A DNA stretch of 64,000 bases from an uncultured Eubacteriales bacterium (GTDB lineage Bacteria > Bacillota > Clostridia > TANB77 > CAG-508). The notes under the pieces were generated by a model. It saw nothing but the letters and a program-made list of their open reading frames with translations. It did no database searches and was not told where the DNA came from. Position numbers and translations under genes: made by a program. Of this stretch, positions 37,459-46,079 are shown piece after piece; the first letter of the stretch is position 1, and each line of letters opens with the position of its first letter. Location: NCBI GenBank assembly GCA_949287075.1, contig CASEEU010000015.1:43479-107478 (forward strand), in the 5' to 3' direction.

Positions 37459-37595
37459 TGTCGCATAGAGAAACGAACTCAATGAGACAAAAAATGTCGC
37501 ACAGAAAAACGAACTCAATGAGACAAAAAATGTCGCATAGAAAAACGATCTCTATGAGACAAAATGTCGCACAGAAAAACGATCTCAATGCGACA
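37459..37595 (+). repeat. REP cluster K, 4 copies in the ldh leader
   Basis: Copies are at 37459-37489, 37495-37525, 37531-37561 and 37565-37595, forward. The first three end in TGAGACA while their left arm is TGTCGCA (mismatched); only the fourth is matched. Confidence 0.95.
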
Positions 37596-37632
37596 CGATA
37601 AAGCAAAATTTATGAATAAAGGAAGGATTTGT

Positions 37633-38589
37633 ATGAAAAAAGGAAAAGTTGTTTTAGTAGGAACAGGTTTTGTTGGAATGAGTATGGCATACTCAATGTT
37701 AAACAGAGGAGGAATACAAGAACTTATCTTAATCGATATTAATAAAGATAAAACTATTGGTGAAGAAATGGATCTAGCACATGGATTACCATATGCACCA
37801 CAAAAAATGATTATCAGAGCAGGAGATTATGATGAATGTAAAGATGCACAAGTGGTTGTTATTACAGCAGGTGTAGCACAAAAACCAGGACAAACTAGAT
37901 TAGAATTAGCAGAAGTAAATAGCAAAATCATGAAAGACATTACAAAAAGTATTATGGCAAGTGGATTTAATGGAATTATTGTTGTTGCAAGCAACCCTGT
38001 AGATTTAATGACATATGTGGTTGCAAAAGTATCTGGATTACCAAAAAATCAAGTAATTGGTTCAGGAACTGTTTTAGATACTGCCAGATTAAGATATATA
38101 GTAGGGCAATACTTAAAAATATCTAGTAAAAATATACATGCTTATATCATGGGAGAACATGGAGATTCTTCATTTGTACCATGGGAACATTGTTATGTAG
38201 GATGCAAAAAGATTACAGATGTCATGAAAGACAATTATCATCCAATGGAAAAATTAAATAAGATGCATGAAGAGGTTGTTAATGCTGCATATGAAATTAT
38301 TGAAAAGAAAAAAGCAACTTATTATGGAATTGGTATGGCATTAAATAGATTGGTAAGAGCCATTTTAGACGATGAAAATTCAATTTTAACAGTTTCAACT
38401 TATTTAGAAAATCAATATGGACAAGAGGATATATATATTGGTGTACCAGCTGTTATTAATAAAAATGGGGTAAGAGAATTATTACATTTAGAGTTAAATG
38501 AAAAAGACCAAGAAAAATTAGACCATAGTTGTCAAGTTATAAAAGAGATGAGAGAACAATCAATTGATAAAATTATAAATGAAAAATAA
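37633..38589 (+). CDS. ldh: L-lactate dehydrogenase
   Basis: 318 aa from ATG 37633 (RBS AGGAAGGA); in-frame ATGs further up lie in REP DNA. It reduces pyruvate to L-lactate with NADH in the cytoplasm. The Rossmann motif is VGTGFVG (9-15), and the substrate loop AQKPGQTR carries the Gln that favours pyruvate over oxaloacetate. Further marks are ASNPVD (119-124), LDTARLR (148-154) and GEHGDSS with catalytic His176. Length is normal for the family. The gene stands alone, separated from DUF4364 by REPs and a candidate promoter. Confidence 0.95.
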   Translation: MKKGKVVLVGTGFVGMSMAYSMLNRGGIQELILIDINKDKTIGEEMDLAHGLPYAPQKMIIRAGDYDECKDAQVVVITAGVAQKPGQTRLELAEVNSKIMKDITKSIMASGFNGIIVVASNPVDLMTYVVAKVSGLPKNQVIGSGTVLDTARLRYIVGQYLKISSKNIHAYIMGEHGDSSFVPWEHCYVGCKKITDVMKDNYHPMEKLNKMHEEVVNAAYEIIEKKKATYYGIGMALNRLVRAILDDENSILTVSTYLENQYGQEDIYIGVPAVINKNGVRELLHLELNEKDQEKLDHSCQVIKEMREQSIDKIINEK

Positions 38590-38611
38590 TTGCTATTTAT
38601 ATGAAAAATAT

Positions 38612-38640
38612 TTGCATTTTAGAAAAAAATATGTTAAAAT
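38612..38640 (+). promoter_or_regulatory. Promoter of secG
   Basis: TTGCAT (38612-38617), 17 bp and TAAAAT (38635-38640), followed by a leader of about 130 nt. Confidence 0.6.
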
Positions 38641-38667
38641 AGCAAAGTATATTATCAGAGAAAAAAC

Positions 38668-38712
38668 ATTCAAAGATTAACCATTCAAAGGTTAACTATT
38701 CAAAGATTGAAA
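38668..38712 (+). repeat. Three 15-bp direct repeats in the secG leader
   Basis: Units starting ATTCAAAG at 38668, 38683 and 38698 differ at a few positions (ATTAACC, GTTAACT, ATTGAAA endings). A minor tandem duplication, or a binding site. Confidence 0.7.
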
Positions 38713-38777
38713 AGAATGAAATAGTGGCATAATTAGAAATGCAATAATTTTTAATAGGAGAAAGGATTGAAATCAAT

Positions 38778-39026
38778 ATGGAAATAGCAAAATGGATATT
38801 GGTTGTTATATATTTTATAATAGCATTAGCAATCATTATATTAGCATTATTACAATCAAAAGAAGATTCAGGATTATCTTCAACAATAACAGGTTCATCA
38901 ACCAACAACTTCTTTGAAAGAAATAAGGGAAGAACAAAAGAAGGAAAACAAAAAAGATGGACGGCTATTTTGTCAATCGTTTTTGCAGTATTAACGATTG
39001 TATTAGGAATATTATATATGGCATAA
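38778..39026 (+). CDS. secG: Preprotein translocase subunit SecG
   Basis: 82 aa with two TM helices (about 5-24 and 61-80) joined by the typical loop QSKEDSGLSSTITGSSTNNFF and a basic stretch. It is the accessory subunit of SecYEG, the channel that would export all surface proteins of this window. RBS is AGGAGAAAGG, a little distant. Followed by rnr, the usual clostridial order. Confidence 0.93.
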   Translation: MEIAKWILVVIYFIIALAIIILALLQSKEDSGLSSTITGSSTNNFFERNKGRTKEGKQKRWTAILSIVFAVLTIVLGILYMA

Positions 39027-39033
39027 AACAAAG

Positions 39034-39074
39034 AAAAGGGATTTTTGGGGACAGACTCATTTTTCCCTTTTTTT
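39034..39074 (+). terminator. Terminator after secG, carrying a GGGGACAG repeat
   Basis: An 8-bp stem AAAAGGGA (39034-39041)/TCCCTTTT (39064-39071), with T-run. The loop contains GGGGACAGACTC, part of the second interspersed repeat family. Confidence 0.65.
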
Positions 39075-39085
39075 GAATGTCAAAA

Positions 39086-39157
39086 TGTCGCATAGAAAAA
39101 CGAACTCAATGCGACACGGCAAAAAATGTCGCACAGAAAAACGAACCCAATGCGACA
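39086..39157 (+). repeat. REP cluster L, 2 copies
   Basis: Copies are at 39086-39116 and 39127-39157, forward with matched TGTCGCA/TGCGACA arms, directly before the rnr RBS. Confidence 0.95.
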
Positions 39158-39181
39158 CACAAAAAAAAGAAAGGAATGTTA

Positions 39182-41371
39182 ATGGAAGAACAGGAACTGA
39201 AAGTTTTAAATTTAATAAAAGATAAGGATTATGCACCAATGAAGGCAAAAGAGATTGCCATGATTATGCATGTGCCAAAAAATGAGTATAATGAGCTTTT
39301 AAATATATTAGGAAAGCTAGAAATGGAAATGAAAATCCAAAAAAACAGGAAAAATCAATATAGACCAGTGGAAGAGGTTTATTATGATGGGATTTATAGA
39401 AAAAATCAGAAAGGGTTTGGATTTGTTAAGATAGAGGATCAAGAAGATGAGATTTATATTGCAAAAGAGAATTCAAAAAATGCTTTAAATGGAGATAGAG
39501 TTCTAGTTGAAATAATAGAAGAAAAGAACAAAGTAAAAAAAGCAGAAGGCAAAGTTGTAAAAATACTTAAACATGAAAAAGATACAATTGTTGGAAGATT
39601 TGAAAACAATAAAAATTTTGGATTTGTAGTACCTGATGATAAAAATTTTGGTACAGATATTTTCATTTCTAAAAAGAATTTTGGAAAAGCTAGAAATAAT
39701 CATAAGGTGTTAGTAAAAATAACAAAATATCCTGAAAAAGGGAAAAAGGCAGAAGGGAAAATTATAGAGGTATTGGGAAATGTCAATGAAGCTGGTGTAG
39801 ATATGTTATCTTTAATTAGAGAACATCATTTACCATCAACATTTCCAGAACCAGTTGTTGAAGAGGCTAAAAAATGTGGAAATCAAATTGATGAAAATGA
39901 TATTACTAACAGAAGAGATTTAAGAGAAGAGCTTATTTTTACAATTGATGGAGAAGATGCGAAAGACTTAGATGATGCTGTAAAAGTAACCAAATTAGAT
40001 AACGGAAATTACAAGTTAGATGTTCATATTGCAGATGTTAGTTACTATGTAAAGCCAAATAGCTTATTGGACCAAGAAGCATTGCTTAGAGGAACAAGTA
40101 TTTATATGTTAGGAAGAGTCATTCCGATGTTACCAAGAGAATTATCAAATGGCATATGTAGTCTGAATGCAGGGGAAGACAGATTTACGCTATCTTGTAG
40201 TATGGAAATCAATGAAAAAGGAGAAGTTGTTTCTTCTGATGTTTATAAAGCAGTGATTAATGTAACAGAAAGAATGACATATACGAATGTGCAAAAAATA
40301 TTAGATTATCTGAACACAAATAAACAAGAGGTATCAAACAATGCAGATCAAAAAGAATTAAATACACAAGATAATGAAGATGAAGAGATAATCAATCAAT
40401 ATGAACCATATTTTCAAGAATTCAAGTTAATGGAAGAATTGGCATTGATTTTAAAACATAAACGATTGGAACAAGGATATCTAAATTTAGACATTCCAGA
40501 GAGTAAAATTGAATTAGACATAGATGGAAGAGTTACCAATATCAAAAAATATGAAACAACTTTTGCAAATGAAATTATAGAACAATTTATGCTAACAGCT
40601 AATGAAACCATTGCAGAAAAATTCTTTTGGTTAGATGCACCTTTTATATATCGAGTACATGAAAAGCCAGATTATGAAAAAGTCCAAGAATTAAATAAAT
40701 TTTTATTTAATTTTGGTTTGAAAATTAAAGCAAATAAAGACAATATATATCCAAAAGAATTTGCGAAAGTTTTAGAGGAAGTACAGGGAAAAGATGAGGA
40801 AAAAGTAGTTTCTAATTTGGTATTAAGAACTTTAAAAATAGCAAGATATGAAGCAAGCAACGAAGGACATTTTGGAATTGCTAGTAAATATTATTGCCAT
40901 TTTACATCACCAATTAGAAGATATCCAGACTTATTTATCCATAGAGTCATTTCACAATATTTAGAGGACAATTATGATCTAGAAGAATCATTTGTGGAAG
41001 AATATAAAAAACAAGCAGAAGAAAGAGCAAAACAATCTTCTGAAAGAGAAAATATTGCAACAAAAGTGGAAAGAGAAAGTGAAGACATTAAAAAAGCAGA
41101 ATATATGGAGGGCAGAATCGGAGAAGAATATGAAGGAATTATTTCTTCTGTAACATCTTTTGGGATATTTGTCGAATTAGAAAATACAGTAGAAGGATTA
41201 ATCCGATTTGATGACTTAGGAGATGAATATTTTATTTATGACGAAGATAGAAAAATGTTAATTGGAGAACATACAAAAACAACTTATAAAATAGGAGACA
41301 AAATCAATATCAGGGTAAAAGATGCTAGTAAATTAATGAGAACAGTTGATTTTGAAAAAAATGAACGATAG
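39182..41371 (+). CDS. rnr: Ribonuclease R
   Basis: About 729 aa. ATG 39182 is chosen because AAAGGA lies 6 nt before it. A processive 3-prime to 5-prime exoribonuclease that degrades structured RNA. Domains: N-terminal winged helix (1-60), two cold-shock domains (YRKNQKGFGFVKI about 72-84; VGRFENNKNFGFVVPDD about 137-153), RNB catalytic domain with IDGEDAKDLDDAV (D256, D262, D264, D265 for metal), and a C-terminal S1 domain (EYEGIISSVTSFGIFVELENTVEGLI). An acidic insertion (about 380-400, NNADQKELNTQDNEDEE) is longer than usual. The stop codon lies inside the terminator stem. Confidence 0.95.
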   Translation: MEEQELKVLNLIKDKDYAPMKAKEIAMIMHVPKNEYNELLNILGKLEMEMKIQKNRKNQYRPVEEVYYDGIYRKNQKGFGFVKIEDQEDEIYIAKENSKNALNGDRVLVEIIEEKNKVKKAEGKVVKILKHEKDTIVGRFENNKNFGFVVPDDKNFGTDIFISKKNFGKARNNHKVLVKITKYPEKGKKAEGKIIEVLGNVNEAGVDMLSLIREHHLPSTFPEPVVEEAKKCGNQIDENDITNRRDLREELIFTIDGEDAKDLDDAVKVTKLDNGNYKLDVHIADVSYYVKPNSLLDQEALLRGTSIYMLGRVIPMLPRELSNGICSLNAGEDRFTLSCSMEINEKGEVVSSDVYKAVINVTERMTYTNVQKILDYLNTNKQEVSNNADQKELNTQDNEDEEIINQYEPYFQEFKLMEELALILKHKRLEQGYLNLDIPESKIELDIDGRVTNIKKYETTFANEIIEQFMLTANETIAEKFFWLDAPFIYRVHEKPDYEKVQELNKFLFNFGLKIKANKDNIYPKEFAKVLEEVQGKDEEKVVSNLVLRTLKIARYEASNEGHFGIASKYYCHFTSPIRRYPDLFIHRVISQYLEDNYDLEESFVEEYKKQAEERAKQSSERENIATKVERESEDIKKAEYMEGRIGEEYEGIISSVTSFGIFVELENTVEGLIRFDDLGDEYFIYDEDRKMLIGEHTKTTYKIGDKINIRVKDASKLMRTVDFEKNER

Positions 41372-41396
41372 GGACGTGCCAAATCGTTCATTTTTT
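41356..41396 (+). terminator. Terminator overlapping the rnr stop codon
   Basis: A 14-bp stem (41356-41369 with 41383-41396), TGAACGAT/ATCGTTCA core, flanked by A6/T6. The loop GGGACGTGCCAA belongs to a repeat also present at 49131-49151. Confidence 0.85.
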
Positions 41397-41413
41397 ATTT
41401 GTTGTGTCCAAAA

Positions 41414-41510
41414 TGTCGCACAGAAAAACGAACTCAATGAGACAAATGTCGCACAGAAAAACGAACTCAATGCGACAAATGTCTCACAGAAAAACGAACT
41501 CAATGAGACA
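41414..41510 (+). repeat. REP cluster M, 3 copies
   Basis: Copies are at 41414-41444 (TGTCGCA with TGAGACA), 41447-41477 (matched) and 41480-41510 (TGTCTCA/TGAGACA matched). The last one touches the stop codon of the minus-strand small gene. Confidence 0.95.
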
Positions 41511-41687
41511 TTATGACATACATAAAGCGACAATGCTTAGTATAATAGAAAGTAGCGAAAATACAATCACAAATACACCACCAAATTTATTTTCATTTTT
41601 AAATTCATAAATGCCATAACGAATAGCTTCTTTAAAAACATATAGACAAAATAAAATAAAGATAATAAATTCTAAAAAACTAATCAT
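41511..41687 (-). CDS. 58-aa two-helix membrane protein at the end of the germination operon
   Basis: An ORF from ATG 41687 to the TAA at 41511-41513. Two hydrophobic segments (MISFLEFIIFILFCLYVF and FGGVFVIVFSLLSIILSIVAL) are separated by a charged loop. It lies 105 nt after the gerC homologue on the same strand; an AAAGGAG is about 16 nt before the start, longer than ideal. Small hydrophobic proteins are found beside some ger operons, but no family is assigned here. Confidence 0.55.
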   Translation of the reverse strand: MISFLEFIIFILFCLYVFKEAIRYGIYEFKNENKFGGVFVIVFSLLSIILSIVALCMS

Positions 41688-41792
41688 ACACTAATTATAT
41701 AGGCTCCTTTCGTTAATTTTCATGATTTTAACGTAATAGATAAATGCAAGCTTATATTTAACTTTCTGCCAACAATTAACTTTTGTCAATAT

Positions 41793-43019
41793 TTAACTTT
41801 CTGTCAACAGAGAAGAGGAACGAATTGAAGAATCAATAGTTACTTTAAAAAAGCTATCTTTATATTTTTCATTCCAATTGTAATCATAAAACTCATCAAG
41901 AGTTAAAAAGTTTTTTCTAGCAGTTTTTCCAAATCCATTAATATCAGAATTTAAAGCTTTTGATGTTTTATATAAATAATCTGTTAAAATAGCTTCCAAA
42001 TAACTATTACAAGAATTTGAAATCTGATTTAACATATTACTATCTAAATAATCTGCGCCATCTTCCATAGAATAAATTCTTCCTGTAAAACGACAATCTA
42101 GTGTAATATAGGGAGTTCCATTTAAAATCTCTATTTTGATTTTAGGGGTGACCAAAGGAGTGACATGTAAATCTATATAAGAATTGGATTTGCCTGGATT
42201 TGGTACAGATATTAAAAATCCATCTACTTGATTTCGAATAATAGAAAAACATAAGGTTTCTATAGAATTTAATTCACCAACTAAGACATCATCTTTAAAA
42301 ACGGCAAGACCTGTATTTTCAGCAGTAGATTGACCAGAGAGAGAAGAGGAATTTGATTTTGTAGTAGAATTATTTTCTGAATTGGTACTTCCTGTATATT
42401 CTGTTGAATTATTTGTAACGCCACCTAATATACCATATGGTTCACAAGAATGACATATTAAACTATCAAAAAAATCTCCGATAGTAGCATTTGTTGTAAA
42501 TCCAGTATAACTACCAGAAGCAGAAAAGACTTCATAATATTTAGTGATTAAGTTTTCAAATAAGGGCTTTGAATGTTCTAAATAATATCTGGCAGAGGTT
42601 TTTGAAATGACAATATTGGTTGAAGGTCTAATTTGTGTATCATTAATTAAAGTATAGATTTCATCAGAAATTCCTTGACTTGCTACTTCTTCTGAAAATG
42701 TAATGACTTTGCAATGCGAAAGATTAACAGATTTTCCTATATAGGTATTAATTAAATTAATACCAGAGCTAATGGAAGAAGCATCTACAGAGTAAATTAT
42801 GGATGGGGCTTGTTCAGAAGTTCCTGACTCAGAAACAGAAGATGGATTGGTAAATTGAAAACTAATTTGCAAATGATTTTTATCAGAAACATCAATCCCC
42901 ATAGCAACAACCACACTTAAATTGTCAATATTTAAGGTAGAATAAGATTTGGAAAAGGCGAGAAGAAGCATGATAATTAAAATGACAATAAAGATTTTTT
43001 TAAATAGGTTTTTGGGCAT
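41793..43019 (-). CDS. gerC: Ger(x)C family spore germination protein lacking the lipobox Cys
   Basis: A 408-aa protein with RBS AAGGAG. Third subunit of a nutrient germinant receptor in the spore inner membrane. After the signal segment (about 7-22) come the family features SVVVAMGIDVSD, a KVITFSEEVASQGI-type block and a C-terminal domain with FLTLDEFYDYNWNEKYKD. Family members are lipoproteins with a Cys at the signal end (LLxGCW); here the position reads LLLAFSKSYSTLN, with no Cys. The Ser/Thr/Asn-rich loop (about 205-235) is low complexity. It overlaps gerB by 20 nt. Confidence 0.88.
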   Translation of the reverse strand: MPKNLFKKIFIVILIIMLLLAFSKSYSTLNIDNLSVVVAMGIDVSDKNHLQISFQFTNPSSVSESGTSEQAPSIIYSVDASSISSGINLINTYIGKSVNLSHCKVITFSEEVASQGISDEIYTLINDTQIRPSTNIVISKTSARYYLEHSKPLFENLITKYYEVFSASGSYTGFTTNATIGDFFDSLICHSCEPYGILGGVTNNSTEYTGSTNSENNSTTKSNSSSLSGQSTAENTGLAVFKDDVLVGELNSIETLCFSIIRNQVDGFLISVPNPGKSNSYIDLHVTPLVTPKIKIEILNGTPYITLDCRFTGRIYSMEDGADYLDSNMLNQISNSCNSYLEAILTDYLYKTSKALNSDINGFGKTARKNFLTLDEFYDYNWNEKYKDSFFKVTIDSSIRSSSLLTES

Positions 43020-44115
43020 CTGCTTTCAACTCCTTTTTCTTTCTTTTTTTGAAATATGCAAGGATTAGGAGGGAAACTCCTAAGAATATGGAAATAATAA
43101 TGACCATATAGTGATAAATATAATCCTCAATAAATTTTGAAACTGCATAGTTTTTTGGCAGTAGACTGATTGCAAAAATCAATAATCCAAATACAAAAAT
43201 GAGAGGTTTTTCATCACGAATGTTCGTGATTTTTTTTAATATGGACAAAGATATTTTTGCAACAATTGTTAAGTAACAAACCATTTGTAAAATCCAAATA
43301 AGGAGAAAGATGGATTCTAGCCTTTGAAAAAAGTTTCCGAATTCAATATATCTTGCAGCAGAATATAAGGGCATGATTTGATTTGTATACATTAAGGAGA
43401 TAAACATGAATAAGATAATAGAAACGCATAACAAGAAATAAATTGTTCCTAAAATGATAGAGGTTAGATAAATTTTCTTCATTTTTTGAGGTTCTTTTAA
43501 ATAAGGTGGAAGAAAATATAATAAAGTAATTCCTCCAAAAGCACCTAAATTACCTAATCCTGTTACAAAAGTGTTATATAATCCATCTCCAAAAATCGGA
43601 AAGATATTATCTAAAGAGAAATTCCTTATATTTGCGATAAATAAGAAAATAATACTAATAATGACTAAAGGAATAATCAATAGATTTACTTTGGCGATAG
43701 ATGAAAAACGATGGTGTAATGTAATACAAATCACAATAATAAAGGTTAAAATGATAAAGATTAAACTTGTCATCGGATAATATACAATTTTTAAACATTC
43801 ACAGAAATTTCTAAGAAGAATACTACTACTAAATAAAAAGTAAAAGATGAACACAATACCGATAAAAGTTTTTAATGTTTTTCCACCTAGATATTCTGCA
43901 ATATCCACAATATCACTTCCAGGAAATCTAAGAAGTAATTTATAAATTAAAAAAGTTAGTAATAATGCAATAATGCCTACATAAATAAGATTAATTAAGG
44001 TAGCTGTTTTGGTTGTCTCAAGCATACTTCTTGGAAGAGCTACCAAAGTATAAGCAACAAAAATTCCAAGAACGATACTAATTGCTTCAGCAGCGGTTAT
44101 TTTAGAGGTTTCCAT
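43000..44115 (-). CDS. gerB: Spore germination permease (GerB family)
   Basis: 371 aa from ATG 44115, with AAAGGAG 7 nt before; an ATG at 44130 forms part of that RBS region. Ten or so TM helices of the APC-type endospore germination permease family: an ITAAEAISIVLG start, then LPGSDIV-like RFPGSDIVDIAEYLGGK, GNLGAFGGITLLYFLPP and the PLYSAARYIEFGNFFQRLESIF block. It is the ligand-sensing subunit with GerA and GerC, expressed in the forespore in known relatives. Confidence 0.93.
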   Translation of the reverse strand: METSKITAAEAISIVLGIFVAYTLVALPRSMLETTKTATLINLIYVGIIALLLTFLIYKLLLRFPGSDIVDIAEYLGGKTLKTFIGIVFIFYFLFSSSILLRNFCECLKIVYYPMTSLIFIILTFIIVICITLHHRFSSIAKVNLLIIPLVIISIIFLFIANIRNFSLDNIFPIFGDGLYNTFVTGLGNLGAFGGITLLYFLPPYLKEPQKMKKIYLTSIILGTIYFLLCVSIILFMFISLMYTNQIMPLYSAARYIEFGNFFQRLESIFLLIWILQMVCYLTIVAKISLSILKKITNIRDEKPLIFVFGLLIFAISLLPKNYAVSKFIEDYIYHYMVIIISIFLGVSLLILAYFKKRKKKELKADAQKPI

Positions 44116-44134
44116 ATAAACTCCTTTCATGTTA

Positions 44135-44231
44135 TGTCGCATAGAAAAACGAACTCAATGCGACAAATGTCTCACAGAAAAACGATCTCAATGCGACAAA
44201 TGTCTCACAGAAAAACGATCTCAATGCGACA
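44135..44231 (+). repeat. REP cluster N, 3 copies inside the germination operon
   Basis: Copies are at 44135-44165 (matched) and at 44168-44198 and 44201-44231 (both TGTCTCA with TGCGACA, mismatched). They lie between gerA and gerB, 1 nt after the gerA stop on the minus strand. Confidence 0.95.
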
Positions 44232-44232
44232 T

Positions 44233-45927
44233 TTATTTCCACTTCATAGAAATATGTCCTTGCTTAGTTTCTTTTTTAGGGTGTAAAAATCCAGAACGAT
44301 ATTCTCGATTTTCGATAGGTGGTAGGAAGTAAGAGCTTCCTTTTACTTTTTCAAGAGGTGAAACACCTGCTGTGTAAGGAACACCAAAAGATTTTGAATC
44401 ACATATAGCTATCATATATACAAACAAGCCAAGTGCAATTCCTAGAAATCCGCAAAGATAGCCTAAAAAGATAAAGATAAATCGATAAATTCTTAAGTGA
44501 AATCCAAAAGCGTAGTCGGGAATAGCAAAAGAAGCAGTTCCTGTAATGGCTACAACAATAATTAAGATAGGACTTACAATTCCTGCACTAACAGCAGCTT
44601 GTCCCATTACTAGGGCACCAACTATTCCGATTGTGGGTCCAATAGGAGAAGGAACTCTTAATCCAGCTTCACGAATTAATTCAAAAGATAATTCTAGTAC
44701 CAATAATTCAAAAATAATAGGGAAAGGAACATTGGCACGAGATGCTAAAATAGAAAATAATAATTCAGTAGGTAAGATTTCTTGATGAAAGCTTGTAACA
44801 GCAATATATAGTCCTGGTAATAATAATGTAATAAAGGCAGCAATTAATCTGATTAATTTGGTAAAATTGGAAAAGAGTGCTTTTTGATTTTTATCATCAG
44901 GTGAACTTAAGAAATCAGACAAAATACCTGGTGTGATGATGGCATAAGGAGAACCATTTACTAGTATAATAACTCGACCATCTAGTAGGTAACTAGCAGC
45001 TTTGTCAGGTCTTTCTGTTGAGATTAGTTGAGGAATGTTGAGATTACTAGAATCTGAGACTAATTGTTCTAATTGACCAGCAGAAAGTAGAGAATCTACA
45101 TCTAGATTATTCATTCGAAATTTTACTTCTGCAATTAAATCTTCATTGGCAAGACCGGAAACATAGCAAACACCACATTTTGTTTTCGTAATATTTCCTA
45201 CATTTAAGTTTTCGATAACTAAATTTTCATTATTGACAAATCTTCTAATAAGAGAAGTATTTGTCCTAATATTTTCAACAAAGGCTTCATGGGGACCTTT
45301 GATAACAATTTCATTGCTAGGCTTTTCAATGCCTCTTTGTTTAAAACCTTTTACTTCAATATCAAAAGCAATATTTAGTGTATCTACAAATAATGCACAG
45401 TTTCCAGAGTTAATACCTGATATAATTTCTTCAAAAGTAGAAACTTGTTTAATAGCATTTTGAGGAACCAGACAGCTAGAAATATAATTTGGTAAATTGA
45501 ATTTTTTCACTTTTCGAACGGTAATATTATTGGCAACAGCTTCGGAAATCACTCGATTTTGAGAATTGTCATATAGATTATTTCGATTTCTCATCATAAG
45601 TGGTTCTAAGATAAATTCATTCATGATTTCTGTATTAATCATTCCATCAATAAAAACAAGAAGAGCATGATATTGTTTCCCTCTAGCATTTAAAATAAAA
45701 TCACGAAAAATAATATCAGAATTAATTAACAAATTATATTTACTTTTTAGGTAATCAGTATTAACAGTCACACTAGGAAAGATTTTTGTTTGCTTATTTT
45801 CTTCTTTTCCTAATGTGCTATCTGGATATATTTTTGTATTTAAATCTTCTACTAAATTGAAATTGTAAGTTTCCCTATTGTCAGGTGTATAAGTAAAAAG
45901 TGAAGAGAATAAATTTTTAAAACTCAT
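44233..45927 (-). CDS. gerA: Spore germination protein GerA
   Basis: A 564-aa protein with RBS TTAGGAGA. The N-terminal hydrophilic domain (about 1-360) contains DGMINTEIMNEFILEPLM, IKGPHEAFVENIRTN and the C-terminal NGSPYAIITPGILSDFLSSPDD. About five TM helices follow (about 385-510) with AFITLLLPGLYIAVTSFHQEILPTELL and SPIGPTIGIVGALVMGQAAVSAGIVSP, all typical of the GerA receptor A subunit. It starts a gerA-gerB-gerC operon divergent from the 46080 gene. This gene set is the main evidence that the organism makes endospores. Confidence 0.96.
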   Translation of the reverse strand: MSFKNLFSSLFTYTPDNRETYNFNLVEDLNTKIYPDSTLGKEENKQTKIFPSVTVNTDYLKSKYNLLINSDIIFRDFILNARGKQYHALLVFIDGMINTEIMNEFILEPLMMRNRNNLYDNSQNRVISEAVANNITVRKVKKFNLPNYISSCLVPQNAIKQVSTFEEIISGINSGNCALFVDTLNIAFDIEVKGFKQRGIEKPSNEIVIKGPHEAFVENIRTNTSLIRRFVNNENLVIENLNVGNITKTKCGVCYVSGLANEDLIAEVKFRMNNLDVDSLLSAGQLEQLVSDSSNLNIPQLISTERPDKAASYLLDGRVIILVNGSPYAIITPGILSDFLSSPDDKNQKALFSNFTKLIRLIAAFITLLLPGLYIAVTSFHQEILPTELLFSILASRANVPFPIIFELLVLELSFELIREAGLRVPSPIGPTIGIVGALVMGQAAVSAGIVSPILIIVVAITGTASFAIPDYAFGFHLRIYRFIFIFLGYLCGFLGIALGLFVYMIAICDSKSFGVPYTAGVSPLEKVKGSSYFLPPIENREYRSGFLHPKKETKQGHISMKWK

Positions 45928-46037
45928 AATGAAATCTCCTAATTCATAATGATAAATTTTATATATTAGAAATAATTGTAATTTATTTTAGTATTACTAA
46001 TTTTTTTAAATTTATACTAGTTTTTATGTAACAAAAA

Positions 46038-46046
46038 TGATATAAT
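46038..46046 (+). promoter_or_regulatory. Extended -10 element for the 46080 gene
   Basis: TGA-TATAAT at 46038-46046, 34 bp before the start codon; no good -35 was seen. Confidence 0.5.
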
Positions 46047-46079
46047 AAAAGCATAGTGTTATGAAAGGAAAACAATAAT

